The notes under the pieces are model-generated. The model saw nothing but the letters and a program-made list of their open reading frames with translations, searched no databases and was not told the origin of the DNA. A program made the translations under genes and the position numbers. Below, piece by piece: positions 1 to 5,608 of a stretch of 7,851 nucleotides of DNA. The stretch comes from Nitrogeniibacter sp041600915 (GTDB lineage: Bacteria > Pseudomonadota > Gammaproteobacteria > Burkholderiales > Rhodocyclaceae). How positions within the stretch are numbered: position 1 is the stretch's first letter; the number at the start of each line of letters is the position of its first letter. The stretch is from NCBI GenBank assembly GCA_041600915.1, contig JBFIJC010000171.1:1-7851 (forward strand). Reading direction: 5' to 3'.

Positions 1-633
1 GAGCTGTTCTTCGCAGGACGTGGTCGCGTGAGCGAGTGCGTCAGCGTCATCGGCGGGGCGGTCAAGCACGGCGCACAGCGCCTCCCAGTCAGGCCGCGCC
101 AGCAAGGTGCCCGAGGTCAGCAGCACCCCGTTGCGGCGCCGAAGCTGGGCCAGGCCGACGATCTTGCGTCGCCCGACCACCACCTCCCACGGCGACAGGG
201 CACCAAAGCAGGCCCAGCTGAGTGTTGGGTCGTCCGGTGCGCGACGGGCTTCGTCGGGCGCCAGCGCATGGGCCGGCACATTCATATCGCGCAACAGGCC
301 GGCGATCAGGGCACCAAGCCAGCGGTAACTGGCCACCGTGCCGCCGGCCAGCAGGCGATGATCCGACGGCAGCAAAATCGAGGTGCTGAGCATCCACGGG
401 CCAGTCAGCACCGCCCCGCCGCCAGAGCGCCGCTGCGCAAGTTCAATCCCCGCACGGCCTTGCTGCGCCCGCGCCAGCAGCGCGGCCTGCGAACACCCGA
501 ACACCACACCGGGCGTGCGATATGTCCACAAACGCAGTTGCGGCTCGCGCACCGGCCGCTCCAGCAAGGCTTCGTGCCATCGCTGCTCTTCGGCGCAACT
601 GACCACTGCCAGACGAGGATTGATCGCGTGCAT
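1..633 (-). CDS. lipoate-protein ligase A family protein, partial (C-terminus outside window)
   Basis: Translating the minus strand from the ATG at 633-631 gives 211 residues open to the window edge. The family attaches lipoate (or octanoate) to the lysine of lipoyl domains. The signature of the LplA/LipB/biotin ligase fold is visible: RRSGGGAV near residues 68-75, preceded by a VVFGCSQ stretch, and later SWACFG plus GRRKIVGLAQ, whose RKxxGxAQ pattern carries the lysine that contacts the lipoyl-adenylate. The start codon overlaps the stop of the E2 gene by one base (TGATG), so translation is probably coupled. Its place in an operon with a free lipoyl-domain protein suggests it serves that carrier. 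Full-length single-domain members are usually about 250 residues or more, so a modest C-terminal part is missing. A transferase of the LipM type cannot be excluded without the rest. Confidence 0.85.
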   Translation of the reverse strand, partial: MHAINPRLAVVSCAEEQRWHEALLERPVREPQLRLWTYRTPGVVFGCSQAALLARAQQGRAGIELAQRRSGGGAVLTGPWMLSTSILLPSDHRLLAGGTVASYRWLGALIAGLLRDMNVPAHALAPDEARRAPDDPTLSWACFGALSPWEVVVGRRKIVGLAQLRRRNGVLLTSGTLLARPDWEALCAVLDRPADDADALAHATTSCEEQL

Positions 634-1337
634 CACAGCGCCGCCGTCTCGATCCGCTTCGCCAGATCGCCGAGAAACACGGCTGCGGGGTAACCGTCGA
701 CAGCGCGGTGATCGAATACCAGATGCAGGCCCATCATCGGCGCGACAACAATCTCGCCCTTGCGCACAATGGCCCGCTGCACCACGCGGGTGACACCGAG
801 AATCGCCACCTGGGGCGGATTGATGATCGGCGAGAAACGGTCGATGTCTGTCATGCCCAGATTGCTCACCGTGAAAGTGGCACGCTGGTAGCTGCCGGCG
901 CTGAGCGTGCCGGCGCGAGCACCTTCTGCCAGACGACGCAGTTCGTCCGTCAGCGCCGGCAAGGACAGGGTGTCAGCCTCGCGGATCACCGGCACCATCA
1001 GCCCGTCGTCGAGGCTCACCGCCACGCCGAGGTTGATGTCGGGCATCAATTCCACCGCCTTGTCGCGCATCAGCGCATTGAGCCGGGGGTGCTCGCGCAG
1101 CGTCAGCGCCACCGCCCGCAACAGCAAGACGGTCAGGCTGGGTTTGTGGCCTTCGCCGGCCAGCGCTTCACGCATTGCCGCGAAGCGGCTGACATCTACC
1201 TCGACCGAATGCGCCACCCGCGGGATCTGCCAGCCCTGCCCCATGCTGCGCGCGATGGCACCGCGCAGCCCGGTGAGCGGGACCCTACGTTCGGCCGCCT
1301 CATCGGCGCCCGGAGTCGTGATTGCCGGGGCACTCAT
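633..1337 (-). CDS. 2-oxo acid dehydrogenase E2 component, catalytic acyltransferase domain only
   Basis: This 234-residue protein matches the C-terminal catalytic domain of dihydrolipoamide acyltransferases. The domain begins at about residue 18 (RVPLTGLRGAIARSM), has the conserved SNLGM motif in the middle and the catalytic DHRAVDG near residues 209-215, giving His210 and Asp214 as active-site residues. The acyl group on a lipoyl arm would be moved to CoA here, in the cytoplasm. Usual E2 proteins exceed 370 residues and carry one or more lipoyl domains and a peripheral subunit-binding domain in front. Both are absent: only about 17 polar residues precede the catalytic domain. The lipoyl domain is instead encoded by the gene immediately upstream, 3 bases away. 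The ATG at 1337 lies next to the TAA of that gene, and no in-frame start further upstream would restore the missing domains. No frameshift is needed to explain this arrangement. Confidence 0.9.
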   Translation of the reverse strand: MSAPAITTPGADEAAERRVPLTGLRGAIARSMGQGWQIPRVAHSVEVDVSRFAAMREALAGEGHKPSLTVLLLRAVALTLREHPRLNALMRDKAVELMPDINLGVAVSLDDGLMVPVIREADTLSLPALTDELRRLAEGARAGTLSAGSYQRATFTVSNLGMTDIDRFSPIINPPQVAILGVTRVVQRAIVRKGEIVVAPMMGLHLVFDHRAVDGYPAAVFLGDLAKRIETAAL

Positions 1338-1340
1338 CGC

Positions 1341-1586
1341 TTAGGCCTCGAGTACGGCGAGCACCGCGCCACGACCGAAGGTATCCTCGGCGGCCACCGC
1401 CAGACGGGTGATGGTGCCGGCGGCGGGCGCAAGAATCTCGTGCGTGGTCTTGACCAGTTCGGCCACACCCAGCACCTCGCCGGATTCGACCTGCTGGCCC
1501 TCGGCGACCTGCCATTCCTGCAGCAAAGCCTCGGTGCCCTCCTCCACATCCGCCCACACGGCGTCATCCAGAACAATGTCAGTCAT
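1341..1586 (-). CDS. stand-alone lipoyl-domain carrier protein
   Basis: An 81-residue protein that is essentially one biotinyl/lipoyl domain. The predicted lipoylated lysine is Lys46, in AELVKTTHEILAPAAGTI, where the ExxK turn and the following APAAG strand are typical of E2 lipoyl domains. It would carry the acyl intermediate from E1 to the separately encoded E2 catalytic domain. The ATG at 1586 is chosen because MTDIVLDD gives the usual domain edge. A TTG at 1604 that overlaps the E1-beta stop (TTGA) would add six residues and cannot be fully excluded. The Shine-Dalgarno before 1586 is weak (GAGAAA), so coupling to E1-beta translation, 14 bases upstream, is likely. Glycine cleavage H proteins are longer (about 125 residues) and are not expected beside E1 and E2 genes. 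Confidence 0.88.
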   Translation of the reverse strand: MTDIVLDDAVWADVEEGTEALLQEWQVAEGQQVESGEVLGVAELVKTTHEILAPAAGTITRLAVAAEDTFGRGAVLAVLEA

Positions 1587-1600
1587 ATCGTTTCTCGCTT

Positions 1601-2635
1601 TCAATCAAGGGTCAGTTGCATCAACGCGCGCGCTTCGGCGGCAATCGCATCCACCTGCGGGATAGCGAACTGCTCGAGTGGGCGGCTGAAAGGAATGGGC
1701 ACATCGGGCACCGCCAGGCGGCGCACCGGGGCCTTGAGCTGCAAGTGGTTGAGCTGCTCGGCAATGATCGCGGCGATCTCGCCGGAGACGCCGAAGGACA
1801 GATAGTCCTCGTCGGCGATGAGCACCCGCCCGGTCTTGCCGACCGAACGCAGTACCGTCTCCTTGTCGAGCGGCACCAGGGTGCGCAGGTCGACGATCTC
1901 GACGTCAATGCCTTCGGCCGCGAGTTTGTCGGCCGCCAGCACCGATTTCTGCACCATCTGCGACAAGGTCACGATGGTCAGGTCCTTGCCCTCGCGCACC
2001 ACCTTGGCCTGGCCAAAGGGGATGGTGTAGGACTCGATCGGCACCTCGTTGGTGCTGCCTTCGAAGTAAGACATCCACGACAGCCCCATGATGCCCTTGT
2101 GGTACATGAAGACCACCGGGTTGTCGTCGCGGATGGCCTGGATCATCAAGCCCTTGGCGTCGTAGGCGTTCGATGGCACCACCACCTTGAGCCCCGGCAC
2201 GTGGGCGAACAGCCCGTACAGGCATTGCGAGTGCTGCGCCGCGTCGTTGTAGCCCCCACCGATGCCCGTGGTGATGACGACCGGCAGCTTGACGTTGCCG
2301 CCCGACATGTAGGTGTTCTTGGCCAGATGGTTGTAGATCTGGTCGAAGCACACGCCAAAGAAGTCGACAAACATCAACTCGGAAATCGGACGCAGGCCTT
2401 CGGCCGCAGCACCAATGGCGGTGCCCATAAAGCCGGTCTCAGAGATCGGCGTATCCATGATCCGATCTGGGCCAAACTGGTCAAGCAGGCCGGTGGTAGC
2501 GCTGAAAATGCCGCCGTACTTGCCAATGTCTTCGCCCATCACGAAGACCCGCTCGTCACGTGCCATCTCTTGGCCAATGCCCTCCGAGATGGCCTCGGCC
2601 ATACTCAGCTTGCGCACTTTGCTTGCAGTGCTCAT
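1601..2635 (-). CDS. thiamine-dependent dehydrogenase E1 component, beta subunit (acoB/pdhB-like)
   Basis: A 344-residue protein with the transketolase-type pyrimidine-binding domain in its first half and the transketolase C-terminal domain in its second. Visible family motifs include GEDIGKYGG, then DTPISETGFMG with the glutamate that activates the thiamine pyrophosphate aminopyrimidine ring, AAQHSQCLYGLFAHVPGLKV, and near the C-terminus LVPLDKETVLRSV. It pairs with the E1-alpha subunit to decarboxylate a 2-oxo acid, or to cleave acetoin, and to pass the acyl group to a lipoyl arm. Segments such as YDAKGLMIQAIRDD and the ESYTIPFG block resemble AcoB of acetoin dehydrogenases as I recall it, but a short segment around SWMSYFEGSTNEVP looks longer than in AcoB. 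The start at 2635 has a good ribosome site (AGGAGA, 8 bases away). Length is normal for the family (about 325-345). Confidence 0.92.
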   Translation of the reverse strand: MSTASKVRKLSMAEAISEGIGQEMARDERVFVMGEDIGKYGGIFSATTGLLDQFGPDRIMDTPISETGFMGTAIGAAAEGLRPISELMFVDFFGVCFDQIYNHLAKNTYMSGGNVKLPVVITTGIGGGYNDAAQHSQCLYGLFAHVPGLKVVVPSNAYDAKGLMIQAIRDDNPVVFMYHKGIMGLSWMSYFEGSTNEVPIESYTIPFGQAKVVREGKDLTIVTLSQMVQKSVLAADKLAAEGIDVEIVDLRTLVPLDKETVLRSVGKTGRVLIADEDYLSFGVSGEIAAIIAEQLNHLQLKAPVRRLAVPDVPIPFSRPLEQFAIPQVDAIAAEARALMQLTLD

Positions 2636-2668
2636 GGTGTTCTCTCCTGAAATCTTGGGGTCGGGGGC

Positions 2669-3679
2669 TCAGTCGGCAAAGACATGCAGCAGCGCATCTT
2701 CGGGCGCCGGGTACGGGCTGTTACGACCGTGTTCGTAAGCCGCCTGCACGCGTTCGCTGACCGTGCTGCGCAGTGCCGCATCCTTGGCGTCGTCGAGCTC
2801 ACCGCGGGCACGCAACTGCGCACCAAGGACGTCAATCGGATCGTTTGCGCGTAGCTGCTGGGCTTCGTTTTTGGGCCGGTAGGTTTCCGGATCGCCCTGG
2901 AAGTGGCCGAGATAGCGGTCGGTCTTGACCTCGATCAGTGTCGGGCCTTCACCACGTCGCGCCCGCGCCACCGCCTCACCGGCGGCCGCGAACACCGCCA
3001 CCGCATCGTTTTTATCGACCAGCACACCGGGCATGCCGTAACCGGCCGCGCGGTCGGCGTTGGAAGCAATCGCCGTCGAGGCCGATTTCTCCACCGAAAT
3101 GCCGTACTTGTTGTCTTCGCAGACAAAGATCACTGGCAGCTTCCACAGCGACGCCAGGTTTAGCGCCTCGTGAAACGAGCCCTGGTTGGCCGCGCCTTCA
3201 CCAAAGAAGGACACCGCCACCCAGTCCTTGCCGAGCTTCTTGGCCGCCAGCGCCGCGCCGCAGGCTTGCGGTGCACCGGCACCGACGATGCCGCTGCACG
3301 AGAACTTCACCGCCGGATCGAACAAGTGCATATGACCGCCCTTGCCCTTACCCAGTCCGTTGGCCTTGCCAAACATTTCAGACGTCATCGCCAGCAGATC
3401 AACATCCTTGGCAATGGCGAAGTGGTGCGGACGGTGCGCGCCCACCACGGTGTCTTCGCGTCGCAGGTGAGCACACACGCCCACCGCCACCGGTTCCTGA
3501 CCCGCAGCCAGGTGCATCTCACCCGGCACGGGACCGGCACCGATATCAAAGGCCAGGCCTTTCTGGATCTTGGGCGGGAGCTTGCCCTCGAGATAGACCT
3601 TGGCCATGGTCTCCTCGTACTCCCGGATCTCGACCATCTTTTCGTACATCCACAGCAGCTGTTCGGACGTGGGGTCCAT
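2669..3679 (-). CDS. thiamine-dependent dehydrogenase E1 component, alpha subunit (acoA/pdhA-like)
   Basis: A 336-residue E1-alpha subunit that binds thiamine pyrophosphate (TPP) and Mg2+. The cofactor motif runs from FFGEGAANQG (Gly160-Glu161-Gly162) to EDN at 188-190, matching the GDG-x(~25)-N pattern with Glu in place of the usual Asp. Also visible are HLAAGQEPVAVG, GKGKGGHMHLFD and the ERAR-type tail motif VARARRGEGPTLIEVKTDRY. Overall it resembles acetoin dehydrogenase E1-alpha. Two places differ from AcoA as I recall it: a stretch at 34-53 (LPPKIQKGLAFDIGAGPVPG) looks longer, and the substrate-side loop reads AHRPHHFAIAKD (81-92) rather than THRGHGHCIAKG. The substrate is therefore not assured; acetoin, pyruvate or another 2-oxo/alpha-hydroxyketone are possible. 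The start has a strong ribosome site (AAAGGAGG, 3689-3696, 9 bases away). It is first in the operon, behind a sigma-54-type promoter. Confidence 0.92.
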   Translation of the reverse strand: MDPTSEQLLWMYEKMVEIREYEETMAKVYLEGKLPPKIQKGLAFDIGAGPVPGEMHLAAGQEPVAVGVCAHLRREDTVVGAHRPHHFAIAKDVDLLAMTSEMFGKANGLGKGKGGHMHLFDPAVKFSCSGIVGAGAPQACGAALAAKKLGKDWVAVSFFGEGAANQGSFHEALNLASLWKLPVIFVCEDNKYGISVEKSASTAIASNADRAAGYGMPGVLVDKNDAVAVFAAAGEAVARARRGEGPTLIEVKTDRYLGHFQGDPETYRPKNEAQQLRANDPIDVLGAQLRARGELDDAKDAALRSTVSERVQAAYEHGRNSPYPAPEDALLHVFAD

Positions 3680-3768
3680 GACAGTTCGCCTCCTTTGTTC
3701 TTGCTATGTGTCGGCAGGACCGCAGTCCTGTATCCGGCCCCTCACGGCACCGGCTCGCCAACCCTGTT

Positions 3769-3784
3769 CGCAAGAGCGGTGCCA
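3769..3784 (-). promoter_or_regulatory. sigma-54 (-24/-12) promoter of the E1-alpha operon
   Basis: Read on the minus strand the sequence is TGGCACCGCTCTTGCG. It matches the sigma-54 consensus TGGCAC-N5-TTGCW at all positions but the last, and the GG and GC doublets have the required spacing (G to G 12 bases). Transcription should begin near 3758, leaving a leader of about 80 bases before the ATG at 3679. Such promoters need an ATP-driven enhancer-binding protein, and repeated half-sites lie about 100-126 bases upstream, a normal distance. The known acetoin (aco) operons of Cupriavidus necator and Bacillus are also sigma-54 dependent, which fits. Confidence 0.82.
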
Positions 3785-3805
3785 GAAGCAATCAGCACCG
3801 CGATA

Positions 3806-3837
3806 AAACACAAGAAGAGCTTGTTTTTATTGTGTTT
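3806..3837. repeat. perfect 8-bp inverted repeat in A/T-rich tract
   Basis: AAACACAA at 3806-3813 is mirrored by TTGTGTTT at 3830-3837, with a 16-base spacer that itself contains CAAG...CTTG. It lies between the minus-strand sigma-54 promoter and the half-site cluster, where a DNA-bending protein would be expected. I saw no clear IHF consensus here. It could be an operator or simply flexible A/T-rich DNA. Confidence 0.4.
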
Positions 3838-3850
3838 ATTGGATCTCAAA

Positions 3851-3870
3851 GAACGCCCGAACAGGCGTTC
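3851..3870. repeat. perfect 7-bp inverted repeat GAACGCC-N6-GGCGTTC
   Basis: Arms at 3851-3857 and 3864-3870 are perfectly complementary across the six bases CGAACA. The site sits 14 bases on the promoter side of the TGTCGCA cluster. A binding site for a dimeric regulator is possible. A transcript hairpin is less likely, because neither predicted transcript includes it. Confidence 0.4.
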
Positions 3871-3883
3871 CGACGCGCGCCGC

Positions 3884-3910
3884 GTCGCACCCGGTGCGAC
3901 ATCTGTCGCA
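3884..3910. promoter_or_regulatory. putative enhancer (upstream activating) sequence: three alternating TGTCGCA half-sites
   Basis: GTCGCACC-C-GGTGCGAC (3884-3900) is a perfect 8-bp inverted repeat. Its right half also forms TGCGACA-TC-TGTCGCA (3895-3910), a second perfect 7-bp inverted repeat. This gives three half-sites in alternating orientation. The cluster lies 100-126 bases upstream of the minus-strand sigma-54 promoter, typical for an enhancer-binding protein of the NtrC/AcoR class. Related half-sites recur at 4047-4084 before the other promoter. The regulator gene is not in the window. Confidence 0.6.
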
Positions 3911-4046
3911 GCGAATTAAACGCTTGTATGGCTGCTGCTACGCCACAGTAGGGGCGACCTCGCCCATCGATTTTCCTGTCGCCGATCCGGCGTCCTTCCA
4001 GCCACCTATCCGGGCTCCGCTGCGGCATGGACACAGCTGCAACAGA

Positions 4047-4084
4047 TGTCGCTTGCGTCGCAGAAAGACAGCACCAAGTGTCGC
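4047..4084. promoter_or_regulatory. second cluster of TGTCGC half-sites, upstream of the porin promoter
   Basis: TGTCGC occurs at 4047-4052 and 4079-4084, and GTCGCA at 4057-4062, all in the same orientation. The cluster lies 55-92 bases upstream of the plus-strand sigma-54 promoter. The half-sites are less perfect than those at 3884-3910 but share the same core. A further TGCGACA (4213-4219) lies within the porin leader. Shared use of one enhancer-binding protein by both promoters is inferred. Confidence 0.42.
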
Positions 4085-4107
4085 CCCGCCACGCCTACCC
4101 GATCATG

Positions 4108-4120
4108 CTATCCATTGATT
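4108..4120. promoter_or_regulatory. IHF-like site between enhancer cluster and porin promoter
   Basis: CTATCCATTGATT matches the reverse complement of the IHF consensus WATCAANNNNTTR at all but one specified position and is followed by an A/T-rich stretch (TTTTAAAG). Its place between the half-sites (to 4084) and the -24 element (4139) is where IHF bends DNA at many sigma-54 promoters. The match is short and could be chance. Confidence 0.4.
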
Positions 4121-4138
4121 TTTAAAGCGTTTTACCCA

Positions 4139-4154
4139 TGGCATAGAAGTTGCC
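4139..4154 (+). promoter_or_regulatory. sigma-54 (-24/-12) promoter of the porin operon
   Basis: TGGCATAGAAGTTGCC matches TGGCA and TTGC of the sigma-54 consensus with exact spacing; the last -24 base (T for C) and the final W differ. The start of transcription should be near 4165, giving a leader of about 130 bases to the porin ATG at 4299. I see no convincing sigma-70 promoter near it. Together with the opposite promoter at 3769-3784, it suggests joint control of both operons. Confidence 0.72.
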
Positions 4155-4298
4155 AAGGCTCGTCCTGCCGGCCGCTCCGTTCCTCTCGCAAGGCTTGATG
4201 CACTTCAACCGGTGCGACAGGGGCAGAACAAACAGGCATGTCGTGCCCGCCTTCAAAAGGCGAAGACGTTCATCCATCAAGAAATGCAGGGGAGTCAC

Positions 4299-5471
4299 AT
4301 GAAAAAAACGAAATCAACATCGGTCGCCCGCAGCCCCGGTGCAAGCGCTGCCGCCGCACTTACAGCGCTGGTGCTATCGACCGGCGCGGGTATCGCCCAC
4401 GCAGACGCACTCATCGGCGAGGTTGCCGGAACAAAAATCTCGATCTTCGGGATTCTCGATGCCGGCTTTCTGTATCAGAGCAAGTCAGGCACCAACGGCA
4501 AGTCCAAGACCTCAATGGAAACCAGCGGCTTGCGTCAGACGGTCATCGGTTTCAAGGGAGAGCGCGATCTCGATGAGGGCCTCAAGGCTTTCTTCAATCT
4601 TGAAGCTCACTTCGACACCAACAACGGCATGTTCCACGGCTCCGGCGATGCCGACGGCACGGGCTCACCGCTGTTCCGCCGACAGGCCAATATCGGTTTG
4701 AGCGGCGACTGGGGAAGCGTGACGCTCGGCCGACAGTACGGCCCGGCCCTGCTGGCGCACATCGGCACTGAACCACGCGCCTTCAAGGAACAGTTCTCCA
4801 ACCTCTACGCCTGGGCCTATAACCAATACGCCGCCACGGCCGGCGCGGTTGGCTCCGAGCGCAACACCAATAACGACGTTGGCATTTTCTTCAACAACGC
4901 CGTGCAATATCGCCACACCCTCGGGCCGGTGAACTTCGGTGTGCTGTGGTCGCTCGGCGGTAAATCCGGCAGCACCACCAACAACAGTGCCTGGGCACTC
5001 GGCGCGACCTACACCGGTCCGGTCACGCTGTCGGCGTCCTACCAGGTCATCAAGGACGAAGACACCGGCAACAACAACGTCAAGCACGGCGGCGTCGGAA
5101 TCGCGATGCCTTATGGGCCATTCACTTTCAAGGCCAACTACCTCAACGCCAAGAACGAAACGCGCTCCGGCGCCGATGTCTCCGACGTCAACGCCTACGG
5201 CCTCGGTGTGGACTGGAAGTGGCACCCGAAGAACACGGCCACGCTCGCCTATTACAACAACAAGGACGACCGCAATCCGAACGACAAGACCACCAATTTC
5301 GTGATCAGCAACGACTACGCCGTTCGCCCGGACACCACGGTCTATGTGCAGATGGCGCACATCGATGCCGGATCGGCAGCCACCATCAAGACCAGCATCG
5401 TCGCTGCCGGCATCCCGGCTGTTGGCGAGTCAGCCACGCTGCTCAACGTCGGTCTCAACTTCGCGTTCTGA
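4299..5471 (+). CDS. Gram-negative trimeric general porin (betaproteobacterial type)
   Basis: A 390-residue outer membrane beta-barrel that would let small hydrophilic solutes diffuse into the periplasm. Residues 1-35 form a Sec signal peptide: basic MKKTK start, a hydrophobic Ala/Leu core, and likely cleavage after AHA35 before DALIGE. The mature protein opens with a strand of the porin type (ISIFGILDAGFLYQ), contains a GLRQTVIGFKGERDLDEGLKAFF-like segment and SVTLGRQYGP typical of betaproteobacterial porins, and ends in LNVGLNFAF; the terminal Phe is the Bam-complex recognition signal. The frame stays open upstream to 4212, but the ATG at 4299 is chosen for its GGGGAG ribosome site and because it begins the signal peptide. 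It is the first gene behind the plus-strand sigma-54-type promoter and precedes a periplasmic dehydrogenase, so uptake of that enzyme's substrate is the likely role. Confidence 0.93.
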   Translation: MKKTKSTSVARSPGASAAAALTALVLSTGAGIAHADALIGEVAGTKISIFGILDAGFLYQSKSGTNGKSKTSMETSGLRQTVIGFKGERDLDEGLKAFFNLEAHFDTNNGMFHGSGDADGTGSPLFRRQANIGLSGDWGSVTLGRQYGPALLAHIGTEPRAFKEQFSNLYAWAYNQYAATAGAVGSERNTNNDVGIFFNNAVQYRHTLGPVNFGVLWSLGGKSGSTTNNSAWALGATYTGPVTLSASYQVIKDEDTGNNNVKHGGVGIAMPYGPFTFKANYLNAKNETRSGADVSDVNAYGLGVDWKWHPKNTATLAYYNNKDDRNPNDKTTNFVISNDYAVRPDTTVYVQMAHIDAGSAATIKTSIVAAGIPAVGESATLLNVGLNFAF

Positions 5472-5473
5472 CG

Positions 5474-5523
5474 CGCCGGCCGTATTCCCCGGCGTCCGTC
5501 GTGGCGGCGCAATAACCCGCCAC
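5474..5523 (+). other. two hairpins in the porin-dehydrogenase gap
   Basis: CGCCGG (5474-5479) pairs with CCGGCG (5489-5494), and GTGGCGG (5501-5507) pairs perfectly with CCGCCAC (5517-5523); both have nine-base loops. They start three bases after the porin stop. No T-run follows, so a classic intrinsic terminator is not supported. They could partly end transcription or protect the abundant porin mRNA from 3' decay. I found no second promoter before 5609, and the genes are probably co-transcribed. Confidence 0.45.
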
Positions 5524-5608
5524 ATTGAGACCGAACCCTCGACACCAACAGAGCCCCCCCACAACAGGCCACCACCGGCCATTCCGAACAAGAACGAATG
5601 GAGACACC

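Larger units (their letters stand above)
3680..4298. other. divergent intergenic control region between the dehydrogenase operon and the porin operon
   Basis: This stretch has no gene I can support. It holds two oppositely directed sigma-54-type promoters, two clusters of TGTCGCA-like half-sites, an IHF-like site, an A/T-rich tract (about 3800-3850) that contrasts with the GC-rich surroundings, and two perfect inverted repeats. The leader of the minus-strand operon (about 3680-3758) contains a small hairpin, CAGGAC-CGCA-GTCCTG at 3715-3730. The leader of the porin gene is about 130 bases. The middle part, roughly 3911-4046, shows nothing I can interpret. Short open frames crossing the region have no ribosome site or recognisable protein. 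Confidence 0.75.

Noticed and set aside
1587..1604. TTG start of the lipoyl protein overlapping the E1-beta stop
   Set aside because: The ATG at 1586 gives the expected domain edge; the six extra residues have no support, although translational coupling there is possible.
708..1805. 365-residue open frame on the plus strand across the E2 and lipoyl genes
   Set aside because: It is antisense to two recognised genes, has low-complexity His/Arg/Gln-rich composition typical of a GC-rich shadow frame, and shows no family motif.
1616..2650. 344-residue plus-strand frame opposite E1-beta
   Set aside because: It mirrors the E1-beta codons almost exactly; the His/Asp/Val-rich composition is what the complement of a GC-rich gene gives.
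3680..3769. TPP riboswitch in the leader of the thiamine-dependent operon
   Set aside because: The leader is only about 80 bases and I do not find the conserved THI-box sequences; only a small 6-bp hairpin is present.
3170..3919. 249-residue plus-strand frame running from E1-alpha into the control region
   Set aside because: Most of it is antisense to E1-alpha, and the rest covers the promoter and enhancer sites; no ribosome site or domain is seen.
4212..4298. 29-residue N-terminal extension of the porin
   Set aside because: It would bury the signal peptide behind a charged segment, while the ATG at 4299 has a good ribosome site and a normal signal peptide start.
4665..5360. 231-residue minus-strand frame opposite the porin
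   Set aside because: A Val/Gly-rich shadow of the porin gene with no recognisable features.
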